Positions 8,391-16,803 of a stretch of DNA of 64,000 nt are shown here, piece after piece (the stretch's first letter is position 1; every line of letters begins with the position of its first letter). Location: positions 1-64,000 of the forward strand of contig CAWCBE010000002.1 of NCBI GenBank assembly GCA_963793825.1. Reading direction: 5' to 3'. The notes below the pieces were generated by a model. That model was not told where the DNA came from, did not search any database, and was given only the letters and a program-made list of their open reading frames with translations. Source of the DNA: RYN-230 sp963793825. Its GTDB lineage: Bacteria > Actinomycetota > Actinomycetes > Streptosporangiales > Streptosporangiaceae. The position numbers were made by a program, and so were the translations under genes.

Positions 8391-9544
8391 TCAGGCCAGC
8401 CCGTGATGGCCGGGCCCGCGCGGGATGACCGGCCAGATGTCGGTCACGACGCCGCCGCGCACCACGTGATAAGCGTCATACCAGTTGACCGTGCTCGGCG
8501 AGTAGCCGGGCACCAGCGCCACCGGGTCGCCGACCCGCAGCGGGGAGCCGCCGGCCGCGTCAAAGATGCCGTGCTCCTCGTCGAACCGGGCCACGGTGAG
8601 GTCGTGGCCGGCGATCGTCACATCGGCCGGGTCGGCGACCGACTTGTTGCCGGCGTCCACGATGACCTGGCCGCTCTGCCGGCTGATCACGGTGGCCGCG
8701 ATGGTCAGCGAGTGCTCGAAGCCCGGCACCATCACGCCGTGGAAGTTGTCCATGACCACGTAGGTCCCGGCCTGGATCTCGGTGATGCCCGGGAAGGCCG
8801 CCGTCCAGTTCCAGGTCGCGATCCCGCCCGCCGACCGGATAGGGCAGGGAATGCCGTCCGCTTCCAGCCGCGCGGCCACCCCGATGAAGAACGTCATCGC
8901 GGTGCGCTGCCGGTCATGCCGCAGGTCATGGTCCGGGGTCAGCGAGCAGTGCCCCTCGTAGCCGGTGATCCCCTCGAAGCGCAGCCCGGGCAGCCCGGTG
9001 ACCTGGCGGGCCAGCGCCAGGCAGTCAGCGGCGGAATCCACCCCGCAGCGGTCCATCCCGGTGTCCACCTCGATCATGATCCCGAGCGTGGACCCGGCCG
9101 CGACGGCCGCCACCGACAGGGCCGCGGCGTTCGCCGCCTCGTCCACCGCGACGAGGATGCGGTGGTCGCGGGCCAGCCCGGCCAGCACCCGCAGCTTGGC
9201 CGGGTGGGCCACCGTGTTGACCACGAACAGGTCATCCATCCCGGCCGCGGCGAGCACGGCGGCCTCCCACACGGTGGCCATCGACAGTCCGCCCGCCCCG
9301 GCCTGCACCTGGCGCCGTGCGATGTCCGGGTTCTTGTGCGCCTTATAGTGCGGCCGGATGGCGGCTGCTCCCATCTGCTTCAGCTCGCTGGCCATGTGCT
9401 CGATGTTGCGCTGCGCTGCGCCGCGTCGATGTCGAGGACCAGGGCGGGCGTGACCAGGTCTTCCCGGCGCTGCCCGATGGCCGCGCCGTAGTCCCGCCTG
9501 ACCTGGTCATAGGCGTCCCGCAGGAACTGGGCAGGGTCGCGCAC
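8391..9544 (-). pseudogene. D-threonine aldolase/D-serine dehydratase-like PLP protein, frameshifted by a 5-bp repeat
   Basis: The gene starts at GTG 9544 (AGGAGG five bases upstream) and reads TPALVLDIDAAQR, the usual family opening. A third copy of a GCGCA unit near 9405-9425 then shifts the frame. Removing five bases gives a continuous AAQRNIEHMASELKQMGAAA and a 382-residue protein ending at 8391. The PLP lysine lies in RPHYKAHKNP. The usual Zn site (HxC followed by PTVN) reads GYSPSTVN, so both metal ligands appear replaced, suggesting a divergent subfamily. It follows the SDR gene by eight bases. Substrate is presumably a beta-hydroxy or D-amino acid, not proven. Confidence 0.8.
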
Positions 9545-9552
9545 CGGACCTC

Positions 9553-10320
9553 CTAGAGTTCAGCGTTCACGATGAAGCCGCCATCGACCAGCAGCGTCGC
9601 GGAGGTGACGTAACTGGCGTCGGGGGACAGCAGCCAGGCGATGGCGGCGGCGAGTTCCGCGGGCTCGCCGCCCCGGTGCAGCGCGACGCGCTCGGTGTAG
9701 TAGCGCAGCACCTCCGGGTCGTCCATCATCGGCGCGCTCATGTTCGTCTTGACCCAGCCCGGCTCCACCGCGTTGACCCGGATGCCGTGCTGGCCGAGGT
9801 CCCGGCCGAGCGCCTTGGCCAGCATGCTGATGGCACCCTTGGTGCCGCAGTACGCGGTCTGGCCGGGCGCGCCCACATGGGCCGAGATCGAGCTGACGCA
9901 GCAGATCGCCCCGCCGTGCCCCTCCCGGATCATCTGCTTGGCGCCCTCGGTGCAGACCATCCAGGTGCCCCGCACGTTCGTCTCGAACAGCAGGTTGAAG
10001 TCCTCGACGGCCGTCTCGTCCCACGCCATGAACGGGTTGACCGCCGCGTTGGAGACCACGTGGTCGAGCCGGCCGGCCCCCGCGGCCACGTCCCGCACCA
10101 TCGCCGTGACCTGGGCCGGGTCACGCATGTCGGCCACGGCCGGGAAGCCTTCGCCGCCGGCCTCGACGATCTGGCCGAGCGTCTCCGCCGGGTCCTGCCC
10201 CGGCAGCTGGTTCACCGCCACGACCGCGCCCTCGGCGGCGAGCCGCACCGCGGCCGCCTGCCCGATGCCGGTCGTCGCCCCGGTGACCAGCGCGACCTTG
10301 CCCTCGAAGCGCCGCTCCAT
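9553..10320 (-). CDS. SDR family oxidoreductase
   Basis: A 255-residue classical short-chain dehydrogenase. It has the cofactor motif TGATTGIG near residue 14, NAAVN at about 90, the catalytic Ser in CVSSISAHVG and YCGTK (Tyr/Lys) at about 158. Gly/Pro-rich VEPGWVKTNM follows and the protein ends DGGFIVNAEL. The ATG 10320 lies 13 bases after the cyclase stop, within a tightly packed operon. It probably oxidises or reduces a hydroxylated intermediate of the same pathway as the kinase and 2-hydroxyacid dehydrogenase; the actual substrate is unknown. Confidence 0.92.
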   Translation of the reverse strand: MERRFEGKVALVTGATTGIGQAAAVRLAAEGAVVAVNQLPGQDPAETLGQIVEAGGEGFPAVADMRDPAQVTAMVRDVAAGAGRLDHVVSNAAVNPFMAWDETAVEDFNLLFETNVRGTWMVCTEGAKQMIREGHGGAICCVSSISAHVGAPGQTAYCGTKGAISMLAKALGRDLGQHGIRVNAVEPGWVKTNMSAPMMDDPEVLRYYTERVALHRGGEPAELAAAIAWLLSPDASYVTSATLLVDGGFIVNAEL

Positions 10321-10333
10321 GAATCCCCCTCAC

Positions 10334-11305
10334 TCAGAAGATGGCGATCGGGTTCCACGGCGACCCGGTGCCGCCCGGCAGCCGGAGCGGCAGGCCGACG
10401 ACCATGAAGTCGAACCGGCCTTCCTGCTGGCACGCCCGGGCCACGTCCTCCAGCTGCAGGCTGTCGGCGGCGAGCATGCCCATGGCGGTGACCTGGAGCG
10501 GGTGGACCGGGTAGAGGATGCCCTCGACGTTGCTCGGCACCGTCTCGCCGTCGCCGTCCGGCAGGAACGCGGCGATATGGCGCTCGTGCATCCAGCCGAT
10601 CGTGTCCACGTGCAGGCCAGCTTTGCCCTCGCCGGCCGGCGGGTAGTCGTTGCTCCACGCGCCCAGCTCGCGGCGGCGCCGGTGGTGCCCGGTGCGGAAC
10701 ACCAGGATGTCGCCCTCGCCGAGCCGGACTCCCTGCGCCTCCTCGATGGCCTCCAGCTCGGCCCGGGTGACCGCCTCGCCGGGCTCCAGCCACGGGACCC
10801 CGCGGAAGCGTGGCACGTCCAGCAGCACGCCCCGCCCGACCAGCCCGTCGGCATAGCTGGTCACGTCGAGGGCGGTGGCGCCGCGCGAGGTCATCACCTG
10901 CTGGGCCGGCCGCCCGTTGTAGACCTGGCCCTGGTAGGCGATGTGGCAGAGCGCGTCCATGTGGGTGTGGCAGTCCCCGTGGAAGGCCAGCCCGACGTAG
11001 TCGGTGGCGAAGGTGACGCCGCTGGAGCCGATGTCGATGTCGTGGCCCTGCACCACGTGATGGGTGACCGGGCTCGGGTTGTCCGGGCCGGCCACGGTGC
11101 TCATCGGGATGGCCATCGTCGCCCGCCGCCCGGAGCGGACCAGCCCGGCCGCGGCCCGCACCGTGTCCGGGGTGATGTAGTTGAGCGTGCCCAGCTCGTC
11201 GTCGTCGCCCCAGCGGCCCCAGTTCCTGACCGCCTGGAAGATCTCGTCGAACTCCGCCAGCGTGACCGGCGCGGGCGGGGTCCGCTTCACCATTGCCCTG
11301 CTCAC
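10334..11305 (-). CDS. Cyclase family protein (kynurenine-formamidase-like fold)
   Basis: About 323 residues. GTG 11305 overlaps the kinase stop (GTGA) and has AGGAGGAAAG just upstream, so it is preferred over the ATG four codons later. The metal-binding signature of the Cyclase (PF04199-type) family is seen in FHGDCHTHMDALCH, followed by IAYQGQVYNG. LGTLNYITPDTV near the N-terminus is typical of the actinobacterial branch. Relatives hydrolyse amides or lactone-like rings with a divalent metal. In this operon it may open a cyclic intermediate. Substrate not predictable. Confidence 0.88.
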   Translation of the reverse strand: MSRAMVKRTPPAPVTLAEFDEIFQAVRNWGRWGDDDELGTLNYITPDTVRAAAGLVRSGRRATMAIPMSTVAGPDNPSPVTHHVVQGHDIDIGSSGVTFATDYVGLAFHGDCHTHMDALCHIAYQGQVYNGRPAQQVMTSRGATALDVTSYADGLVGRGVLLDVPRFRGVPWLEPGEAVTRAELEAIEEAQGVRLGEGDILVFRTGHHRRRRELGAWSNDYPPAGEGKAGLHVDTIGWMHERHIAAFLPDGDGETVPSNVEGILYPVHPLQVTAMGMLAADSLQLEDVARACQQEGRFDFMVVGLPLRLPGGTGSPWNPIAIF

Positions 11306-12992
11306 CTTTCCTCCTCCTGGTGGCCGTGGGCCGGACGGGGCGTCAGGCCCTCCTCGGCCCCGGCTGCTCCCGGGGACGCGGCGGGCGCCGCTCCGGGCGC
11401 CGGGCGGCCCGGCGTCACCCCCGCCGCCTGCCACAGCGGGTGGAGCAGCCCGTCCTCGGACAGGCTGAGCATGCCCTGGTAGATGTGCCGCCACCGCGCG
11501 TAGCTGTCGTCGTAGGCGGCGACGGCAGCCGGCTGGGGCTCGAAGGTGGCCGCGCGCTTGCGCAGCTCGCCCTCGAGGTCGGTGAGCCCGGCGTAGAGCC
11601 CGGCGCCGGTGCCGGCGCACAGCGCGGCACCCAGCGCGCTGCTCTCGGTCACGGCGGGCACGTGCACCGGCACGCCGAGGACGTCGGCGATGATCTGCGG
11701 CCACAGGGCGCCCTTGGCCGCCCCGCCGCTGAACGTCAGCTCGCTGACCCGCGCGCCGGTCAGCTCGGTGATGATGCCGAGGTGCCCGCGGACCACGTAG
11801 GCGGCCGCCTCCTCGACCGCGCGGATGCCGGCCGCGCGGCCGGACCCGGCCGGGTTGCCCAGGTCGAACCCGACGAACGACGGGCTGGCGTGCACCCATC
11901 TCCGTGCGTTCATCAGGTTGGACAGCACGGCGTAGACGCCGTTCGAGCCGGGCGGGATGCGCGCCGCCTGCTCCTCCATCAGCACGTACGGGTCCACGCC
12001 ACGCTGCCGCGCGGCGGCCACCTCGGCGTCGCAGAAAGCGTCGCGGTACCAGCGCATCGCCATGCCGCAGTAAAACCCGATGCCTTCGAGCATCCACTCG
12101 CCCGGCGTCACGTGGCACAGGGTCCGCAGCCTGATCTGCGGGTCGATGAGCGGCTGGCTGACCAGGATGACGTTCTGCCAGAAGGTGCCGGCCAGCACGG
12201 TGAACTCACCGGCCCGTACGCCGGCGCCGAGCAGCCCGAGCTGGGTGTCGGCGCCCCCGGCGGCCACCGGGGTGCCGGGCCGCAGGCCGGTCTGCGCCGC
12301 GGCTTCCCCGGTCACCGCGCCGACCACCGTGCCCGGGTCGGCCACCTCCGGCAGGACGGCGGGGGACAGGCCGCAGATCCCGGCGATCCGCGCCGACCAG
12401 TCCCGGCGGGCCAGGCTGAACATGCCCGAGCTGGAGCCACAGGACGGCTCGGTGACCTGGACCCCGGCCAGCCGCCAGACGATCCAGTCGCTGAGCATGC
12501 CGAGGCTGTGCACCCGGCGCAGCAGGTCCGGGCGGTGCCGGGCCAGCCAGCGCAGCCGGGCCGGGGAGGTGATCGACACCCAGTCGCCGGATTCGGCGAA
12601 GATGCGCTCGGCCGCGCCCTCGCTGATCAGCGCGGCGGCCTCCCGCCCGGCGCGCTGTCCACGTTCGGGCAGGCCCAGATCTCGGTGCCGCGCGCGTCGT
12701 AGAGCACGATGCCCTCGCGCATGCTGGTCGCCGCCACCGCCGCGACCTCGTCCCCGGAGGCGCCCGTCAGCTGGAGCACGTCGCGGATGCAGGCGGTGAT
12801 CGCCCGCCAGTTCGCCTCCACGTCAAAGTCCTGCCCGCCGGGGACGCCGGGCGGCTCCCGGTGCGACCACTCCCGGAGCGATACCGCCGCCTGGTCGCCC
12901 GCCTCGGTGAACAGCAGCGCCCGGCAGCTGCCGGTGCCCGCGTCCACCGCGAGCAGGTACGGCCCGCCGCGCCCCGCCCGGGCGGCGGTCAC
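11302..12992 (-). pseudogene. FGGY carbohydrate kinase (LsrK-like), frameshifted
   Basis: The two frames together encode a full FGGY kinase closest in motif content to autoinducer-2 kinase LsrK. The N-terminus has LLAVDAGTGSCRALLF (ATP phosphate loop 1), SMREGIVLYDARG and IWACPNVDS. The C-terminal frame has AGTFWQNVILVSQ, CGMAMRWYRDAFC and TFSGGAAKGALWPQI (the FGGY 'GG..K...W' region). One missing C near 12654 turns NVDS-R-AGREAA into an early stop; restoring it gives one ORF of about 560 residues. The ends overlap both neighbours by GTGA. No LsrF or LsrG partner is present, so the substrate is more likely another polyol or sugar acid. Confidence 0.85.
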
Positions 12993-14059
12993 GGCCCGGC
13001 CTCCTCGCGGGCCAGTACCCCGGGGTTCACCAGGTGCTCCGGGACCTGGCCCGCAGCCAGCCGGGCCACCGCCGCCGCGGCCATCTCCGCGCCGCGGCGC
13101 AGCGTCTCGCGGGTCGCGCCGCCGACATGCGGGGTGACGATGACATTGGGCAGGTCGAGCAGGGGGTGCCGGCCCCCGGCCGGGCGGCGTTCCACCACGT
13201 CCAGCGCGGCCCCGGCCAGGCCGCCGCTGGCCAGCGCGCTGGCCAGGGCCTCCTCGTCGACCAGCGACTCGCGGGCGGTGTTGATGAAGTACGCGCCGCG
13301 CGGCATCCGGGCGAAGGCGTCGGTGCCGAGCAGGTGCCGGTTGCCCGGCGTGGCCCGGGCGTGCAGCGAGATGAGCCGCGAGCGGGTGAGCAGCTCATCG
13401 AGGCTGACCATGGCCACTCCGGCCGGGATGATGGCCGGCCGGACCGGGTCGTAGCCGAGCATCCGGAAGCCCAGCGCGCGGGCCCGGGCCGCCACCTCCC
13501 GGCCGACGTTGCCCAGGCCGACCAGCCCCAGGGTCAGGCCGGCCGCCTCGGTACCGAGGAACTGGCTGCCCTCGTAGGTGCTTTCGGCCAGCTGCCCGCC
13601 GCCGGTAAAGTAGCGGGCCGCGGCGGGCACGCCCCGGATCAGCATCAACGCGAACGCAATGGTCAGCTCGGCCACGGCCGGCGCATTCCGGCCCGGCGCG
13701 CTGGTCACCGGGATGCCGCGGCTGCTCGCCGCGGCCACGTCCACGTTCACCGGGCCGCCGCGGGCGCAGCCGACCAGCCGGAGCGGGCCGGCGTCCAGCA
13801 CCTCCGCGCTGACCGGCGCGCAGTGCACCAGGAGCACGTCGTGGCCGGGCACCGCGGCGGCGACGTCGGCGGGGTCACCCGCGTACTCACGAAGCGCCCG
13901 CTCGGAGTCGGTCCGCGGCGGGGCCGCCGCCGCGCTGCTGATCTGCAGCTCCGTCACGCGGACGGCATCCCTGAGGCCGGCCAGCGCGGCGGTGAAGACG
14001 CTGGCCGGCATGTAGCTGTCCCCGACGACCAGGACCCGCAGCGGGCCGGGACGGGTCAC
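12989..14059 (-). CDS. 2-hydroxyacid dehydrogenase (phosphoglycerate-dehydrogenase-like)
   Basis: 356 residues from GTG 14059, overlapping the VOC stop by GTGA. NAD-binding Rossmann motif LGLVGLGNVGREVAARA is in mid-protein. Catalytic Arg lies in GCARGGPVNVD, the Glu region around INTARESLVDEEAL, and His in TPHVGGATRETLRRG. The N-terminal 100 residues (VVGDSYMPASVFTAAL) form the substrate lobe. There is no C-terminal ACT domain, so it is not a standard serine-pathway SerA. It probably interconverts a 2-hydroxy and a 2-oxo acid in the locus pathway. Confidence 0.9.
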   Translation of the reverse strand: MTRPGPLRVLVVGDSYMPASVFTAALAGLRDAVRVTELQISSAAAAPPRTDSERALREYAGDPADVAAAVPGHDVLLVHCAPVSAEVLDAGPLRLVGCARGGPVNVDVAAASSRGIPVTSAPGRNAPAVAELTIAFALMLIRGVPAAARYFTGGGQLAESTYEGSQFLGTEAAGLTLGLVGLGNVGREVAARARALGFRMLGYDPVRPAIIPAGVAMVSLDELLTRSRLISLHARATPGNRHLLGTDAFARMPRGAYFINTARESLVDEEALASALASGGLAGAALDVVERRPAGGRHPLLDLPNVIVTPHVGGATRETLRRGAEMAAAAVARLAAGQVPEHLVNPGVLAREEAGP

Positions 14060-14559
14060 GGGTAGACGTAGGTCGGCTTGAGGTCGATGGCGTGCCCGCT
14101 GCCCGATTCCAGGACGAACTTGAGCATCGGGGCGGTGTCCAGATAGTAGAACTCGATCGTGTCGCCGATCCGGCCGCTCATCAGGACCTCGGCGCCGTTG
14201 GCCCGCCAGTGCTCCTGCACCTGCGCGCTCTCGTCCCAGGTGTGCTTCATGCACGCGATGTGCTGCACGCCCTCGCCGTGGCGCTCCAGGAACTCCTGAT
14301 AGATGCTCGGCCCGCTGACCGGCTGGATCAGCTCGAAGCCGAGGCCGTCCACCGATGTCTCCGCGCCGATCATCCGGTACTCGGCCGGCTCGCCGTGCGC
14401 CCGGGTGTCGTGCAGCAGGGGCGGCTTGTAGTCGAAAACGCTCCACGGGCCCCAGCCCAGGGTTTCCGTGTACGTCTGCAGCGCCGTCTCCATGTCACGG
14501 ACCACCACGGCGATCTGGGTGATCTTCATGGGCGTGGGCGGGCTGACGATCTTCCCCAT
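14056..14559 (-). CDS. VOC (glyoxalase/methylmalonyl-CoA-epimerase-like) family protein
   Basis: 167 residues. ATG 14559 has GGGAGG about nine bases upstream. The vicinal-oxygen-chelate fold is seen in ITQIAVVVRDMETALQTYTE, FELIQPVSG, VQHIACMKHTWDE and IGDTIEFYYLDT. The metal ligands would be His/Gln/Glu in the first strand and in the HIAC and EFYYL strands. This is the first structural gene after the regulated promoter at 14583-14639, and it overlaps the next gene by four bases. Possible epimerase or dioxygenase step; substrate unknown. Confidence 0.88.
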   Translation of the reverse strand: MGKIVSPPTPMKITQIAVVVRDMETALQTYTETLGWGPWSVFDYKPPLLHDTRAHGEPAEYRMIGAETSVDGLGFELIQPVSGPSIYQEFLERHGEGVQHIACMKHTWDESAQVQEHWRANGAEVLMSGRIGDTIEFYYLDTAPMLKFVLESGSGHAIDLKPTYVYP

Positions 14560-14582
14560 GGCCTCGACCTCCCGGAGCAGTT

Positions 14583-14639
14583 GCTCAGTTGACGGTCATC
14601 CGCTCAGCCGAGTATCGACCACCGGGGACGATGCCGCAA
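14583..14639 (-). promoter_or_regulatory. Promoter and putative SorC operator of the catabolic operon
   Basis: Second copy of the 38-bp element at 8302-8339 (GCTCA, then GGTCATCCG, then GAGTATCGACC at 14583-14620). On the minus strand GATACT (14611-14616) is a possible -10, with TTGCGG (14634-14639) 17 bases upstream. It sits directly before the VOC gene and after the regulator gene. Conservation of this block beside two separate transcription units argues for a shared regulator. Confidence 0.68.
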
Positions 14640-14681
14640 GGAGCAGACCGCGATCCCGCGCCGCGCGCCCGGCCGGGCCGG

Positions 14682-14763
14682 GGGGCGGCCCGGGTGTCAG
14701 CGGCGCCCGGGCGCGCGCCCGCCGGGCCGGAGGGGCGGCCCGGGTGCCAGCGGCGCCCGGGCG
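14682..14763. repeat. Direct duplication at the 3' end of the regulator gene
   Basis: Bases 14682-14713 and 14732-14763 are the same 32-base sequence with one T/C difference, with a period of 50. Similarity extends leftward with one indel. In the first copy the T creates the regulator's stop codon (14697-14699). The duplication therefore appears to have altered the C-terminal tail of the protein. Confidence 0.7.
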
Positions 14764-15749
14764 TGCCCGTGCTCCAGCTCGAGCAGCCGGATCGCGGCCA
14801 GCTCGTTGGTGACCAGGACGTCCAGGAACCCGCCCCGCAGCGCCCCCAGGATCGCCTCGGCCTTGTGCGTCCCGCCGGCCACGCCGACCACCTTGGGGAT
14901 GTGCCGGAGATCGGACAGCTCGATCCCGATGCGGCGGTCATGGATCGGCAGGTTCACCACGTTCCCGCTGGCGTCGAAGAACTGGCCGAGGATGTCGCCG
15001 GCCACGCCCTGCTCGCGCAGCCCGCGGGCGTCCTTGGCGTTCAGGTACCCCATGTGCACGATGGTGGCGTCGGCGGTCGGCGTCCCGACCCCGACGACAG
15101 CCTGCTCCACCTGGGCGGCCTGCTTGAGCACCTGCTGGATGGTGGGCTCCGCGCGCAGCGCGGCGGCCAGCTCCGGCGTGGACGCCATGATCGGGCTGGG
15201 GATGACAGCCGCCGCGGTGACGTCCGCGGACTCGCTGGCCATCTCACCGGTGGACGACAGGATCGTCGGCAGGTAGCCCTCCACGCCGCCGGTGAGCGTC
15301 ACCATGGTCACCGGCCCGGCCGCCCCGAAGTTGGTGGCCGCGATCACCTGCGAGACCGTCTCGCCCCAGCCCACCCCCAGGCTGGCACCGGGCCGCAGGT
15401 GGGTGCTCATGAACTGGGCACCGCCGAGCCCGACGCGGGCGTTCAGCGCATGATGATCCGCGGGCTCCTTCTCGTGGTCGGGTACCACCAGCGCCTCGGA
15501 CAGGCCGAATGTCTTGCGCAGCTCGCCGCTCAGCTCGAACGCGTCCAGGTACTCGGTGTTCAGGCTGATCGAGACCAGGCCCACCCTCCTGGCCCGGTCG
15601 AGCAGCCGGCCCACCGACGCCCGGGACATCGACAGCCGCCGGGCGATCTCGTCCTGGGTCAGCTCGTCCTTGTAGTAGTACCAGGCCGTCCGGAGCAGCA
15701 GTTCCTCTGAGCTCCACCGTCCGGCATCGTCGCCTCGGTCTGTCTTCAC
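14697..15749 (-). CDS. SorC/DeoR-type sugar-binding transcriptional regulator (LsrR-like)
   Basis: 350 residues from GTG 15749 (AGGTGG about seven bases upstream). An N-terminal helix-turn-helix (about 15-60: DELTQDEIARRLSMSRASVG, then RLLDRARRVGLV) is followed by the SorC effector domain with LGVGWGETVSQVIAAT, TLTGGVEGYLPTI, VVGVGTP and GVAGGTHKAEAI. The last 25 residues are Pro/Gly/Arg-rich and come from a local duplication. Relatives bind phosphorylated sugars; with an LsrK-like kinase next door, the kinase product is the likely inducer. Candidate operators are the paired 38-bp elements and the TGAGCA repeats at 16640. Confidence 0.9.
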   Translation of the reverse strand: MKTDRGDDAGRWSSEELLLRTAWYYYKDELTQDEIARRLSMSRASVGRLLDRARRVGLVSISLNTEYLDAFELSGELRKTFGLSEALVVPDHEKEPADHHALNARVGLGGAQFMSTHLRPGASLGVGWGETVSQVIAATNFGAAGPVTMVTLTGGVEGYLPTILSSTGEMASESADVTAAAVIPSPIMASTPELAAALRAEPTIQQVLKQAAQVEQAVVGVGTPTADATIVHMGYLNAKDARGLREQGVAGDILGQFFDASGNVVNLPIHDRRIGIELSDLRHIPKVVGVAGGTHKAEAILGALRGGFLDVLVTNELAAIRLLELEHGHARAPLAPGPPLRPGGRAPGRR

Positions 15750-15816
15750 TGCGCCACCTAGCTTCTCGTGCCGCGCTAACCGGCGGCCGTCCCTCGTCTC
15801 AGGCACGCGGGATCAC

Positions 15817-16599
15817 CTATCCTCCGTCCAGTGGCAGGACCACCCCGGTCAGGAAGGATGACACGGGGCTCAGCAGCAGGGCGATCCAGCGTGCCACGTC
15901 GGCTGGGTCACCGATCCGGCCGAGCGGCACCTGGCTCGCGAGCCACCGGTAAGCCTCGTCCAGATCGTCGGCCCATGTGGCATGGATCGGGGTATCGACC
16001 GGCCCGGGCGCGATCGCGTTGACCCGGATCCCGTCCGGCGCCAGCTCTCCGGCCAGCGACTGGGTGAGGTAATCCAGCGCGCATTTGGTCATTCCGTACA
16101 CGGACTGGCCGGACAGCCGCAGCGTCCCCGACGAAGAGCTGATGTTGACCACCGATTTGAACGGGGATTCCCGCAGCGCGGGCAGCGCCGCCTGGATAAG
16201 GAAGTAAGGCGCCCGGACATTGGTCGCCAGCTGCTCATCAAAGCCCGCGGTGTCCCATCCGGGCAGCGGGTGGTGCTGGCACATGGCCGCATTGTTGACC
16301 AGGCCGTCGAGCCGTCCGAGGGCGTCCAGGGCGGCGGCGACGATGCGGGGCGGGCTGGCCGGGTCAGCCAGGTCGGCTGGCACGGTGACGGCGCCGCCGC
16401 CGGCCTCCTGCACCGCCCCGGCGGCCTCCCGGAGCGGCGCCTCCCGCCGGCCGACCAGCACGACGGACGCGCCCGCCGCGCCGAGCAGCCGGGCGGTGGC
16501 CGCCCCGATCCCGCCGCCGGCGCCGGTCACCACGATCACCGCGCCCGCCAGGGCCAGGTCAATGACGTTGCCTGGGCCAGCGGATGCGGCGGCAGACAT
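15817..16599 (-). CDS. SDR family oxidoreductase
   Basis: 260 residues; ATG 16599 has GGGAGG six bases upstream. Cofactor motif TGAGGGIG near residue 26, NNAAMC at about 98, catalytic Ser in NISSSSGTLR, YGMTK at about 167 and a C-terminal VVLPLDGG. It lies 67 bases upstream of the regulator gene on the same strand, so both probably share the promoter near 16640. It is a different subfamily from the other SDR of the locus (9553-10320). Substrate unknown. Confidence 0.9.
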   Translation of the reverse strand: MSAAASAGPGNVIDLALAGAVIVVTGAGGGIGAATARLLGAAGASVVLVGRREAPLREAAGAVQEAGGGAVTVPADLADPASPPRIVAAALDALGRLDGLVNNAAMCQHHPLPGWDTAGFDEQLATNVRAPYFLIQAALPALRESPFKSVVNISSSSGTLRLSGQSVYGMTKCALDYLTQSLAGELAPDGIRVNAIAPGPVDTPIHATWADDLDEAYRWLASQVPLGRIGDPADVARWIALLLSPVSSFLTGVVLPLDGG

Positions 16600-16639
16600 G
16601 AGGCCTCCCGGTGGGCCGGCTGGTCCGGCCTACACGATC

Positions 16640-16672
16640 TGAGCAGATGTTAAGACTATGAGCAAGTGCTCG
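16640..16672. promoter_or_regulatory. TGAGCA repeats upstream of the SDR/regulator genes
   Basis: TGAGCA occurs at 16640-16645 and 16659-16664, and GAGCA-AG-TGCTC forms an inverted repeat at 16660-16671. The sequence between is AT-rich for this genome (ATGTTAAGACTA) and is the likely promoter. TGAGC also occurs, as its complement GCTCA, at the edge of both 38-bp elements, so this may be an autoregulatory SorC site. Confidence 0.45.
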
Positions 16673-16803
16673 GGGCGGCAAACCGCTGGGCCGGCCGCCC
16701 GCCGGGTCCAGCCATTTCCGCAGGCACGGGCACGATACTGGCCGCCGTCGCGGACAGGCTGCCGCTGCTATCCTGGCCCCCCCACCGCACACCGGGGGAC
16801 GTG

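Noticed and set aside
10334..12118. 594-codon ORF as a long cyclase
   Set aside because: The first 270 codons are out-of-frame sequence of the kinase gene; the cyclase start at 11305 has its own ribosome site and GTGA overlap.
11302..12992. Autoinducer-2 quorum-sensing (lsr) operon
   Set aside because: The kinase and regulator resemble LsrK and LsrR, but no AI-2 transporter genes, LsrF or LsrG occur; FGGY and SorC families have many other substrates.
12989..14446. 485-codon ORF as a long dehydrogenase
   Set aside because: The first 129 codons are a shadow of the VOC gene; GTG 14059 overlaps the VOC stop and begins the real N-terminal lobe.
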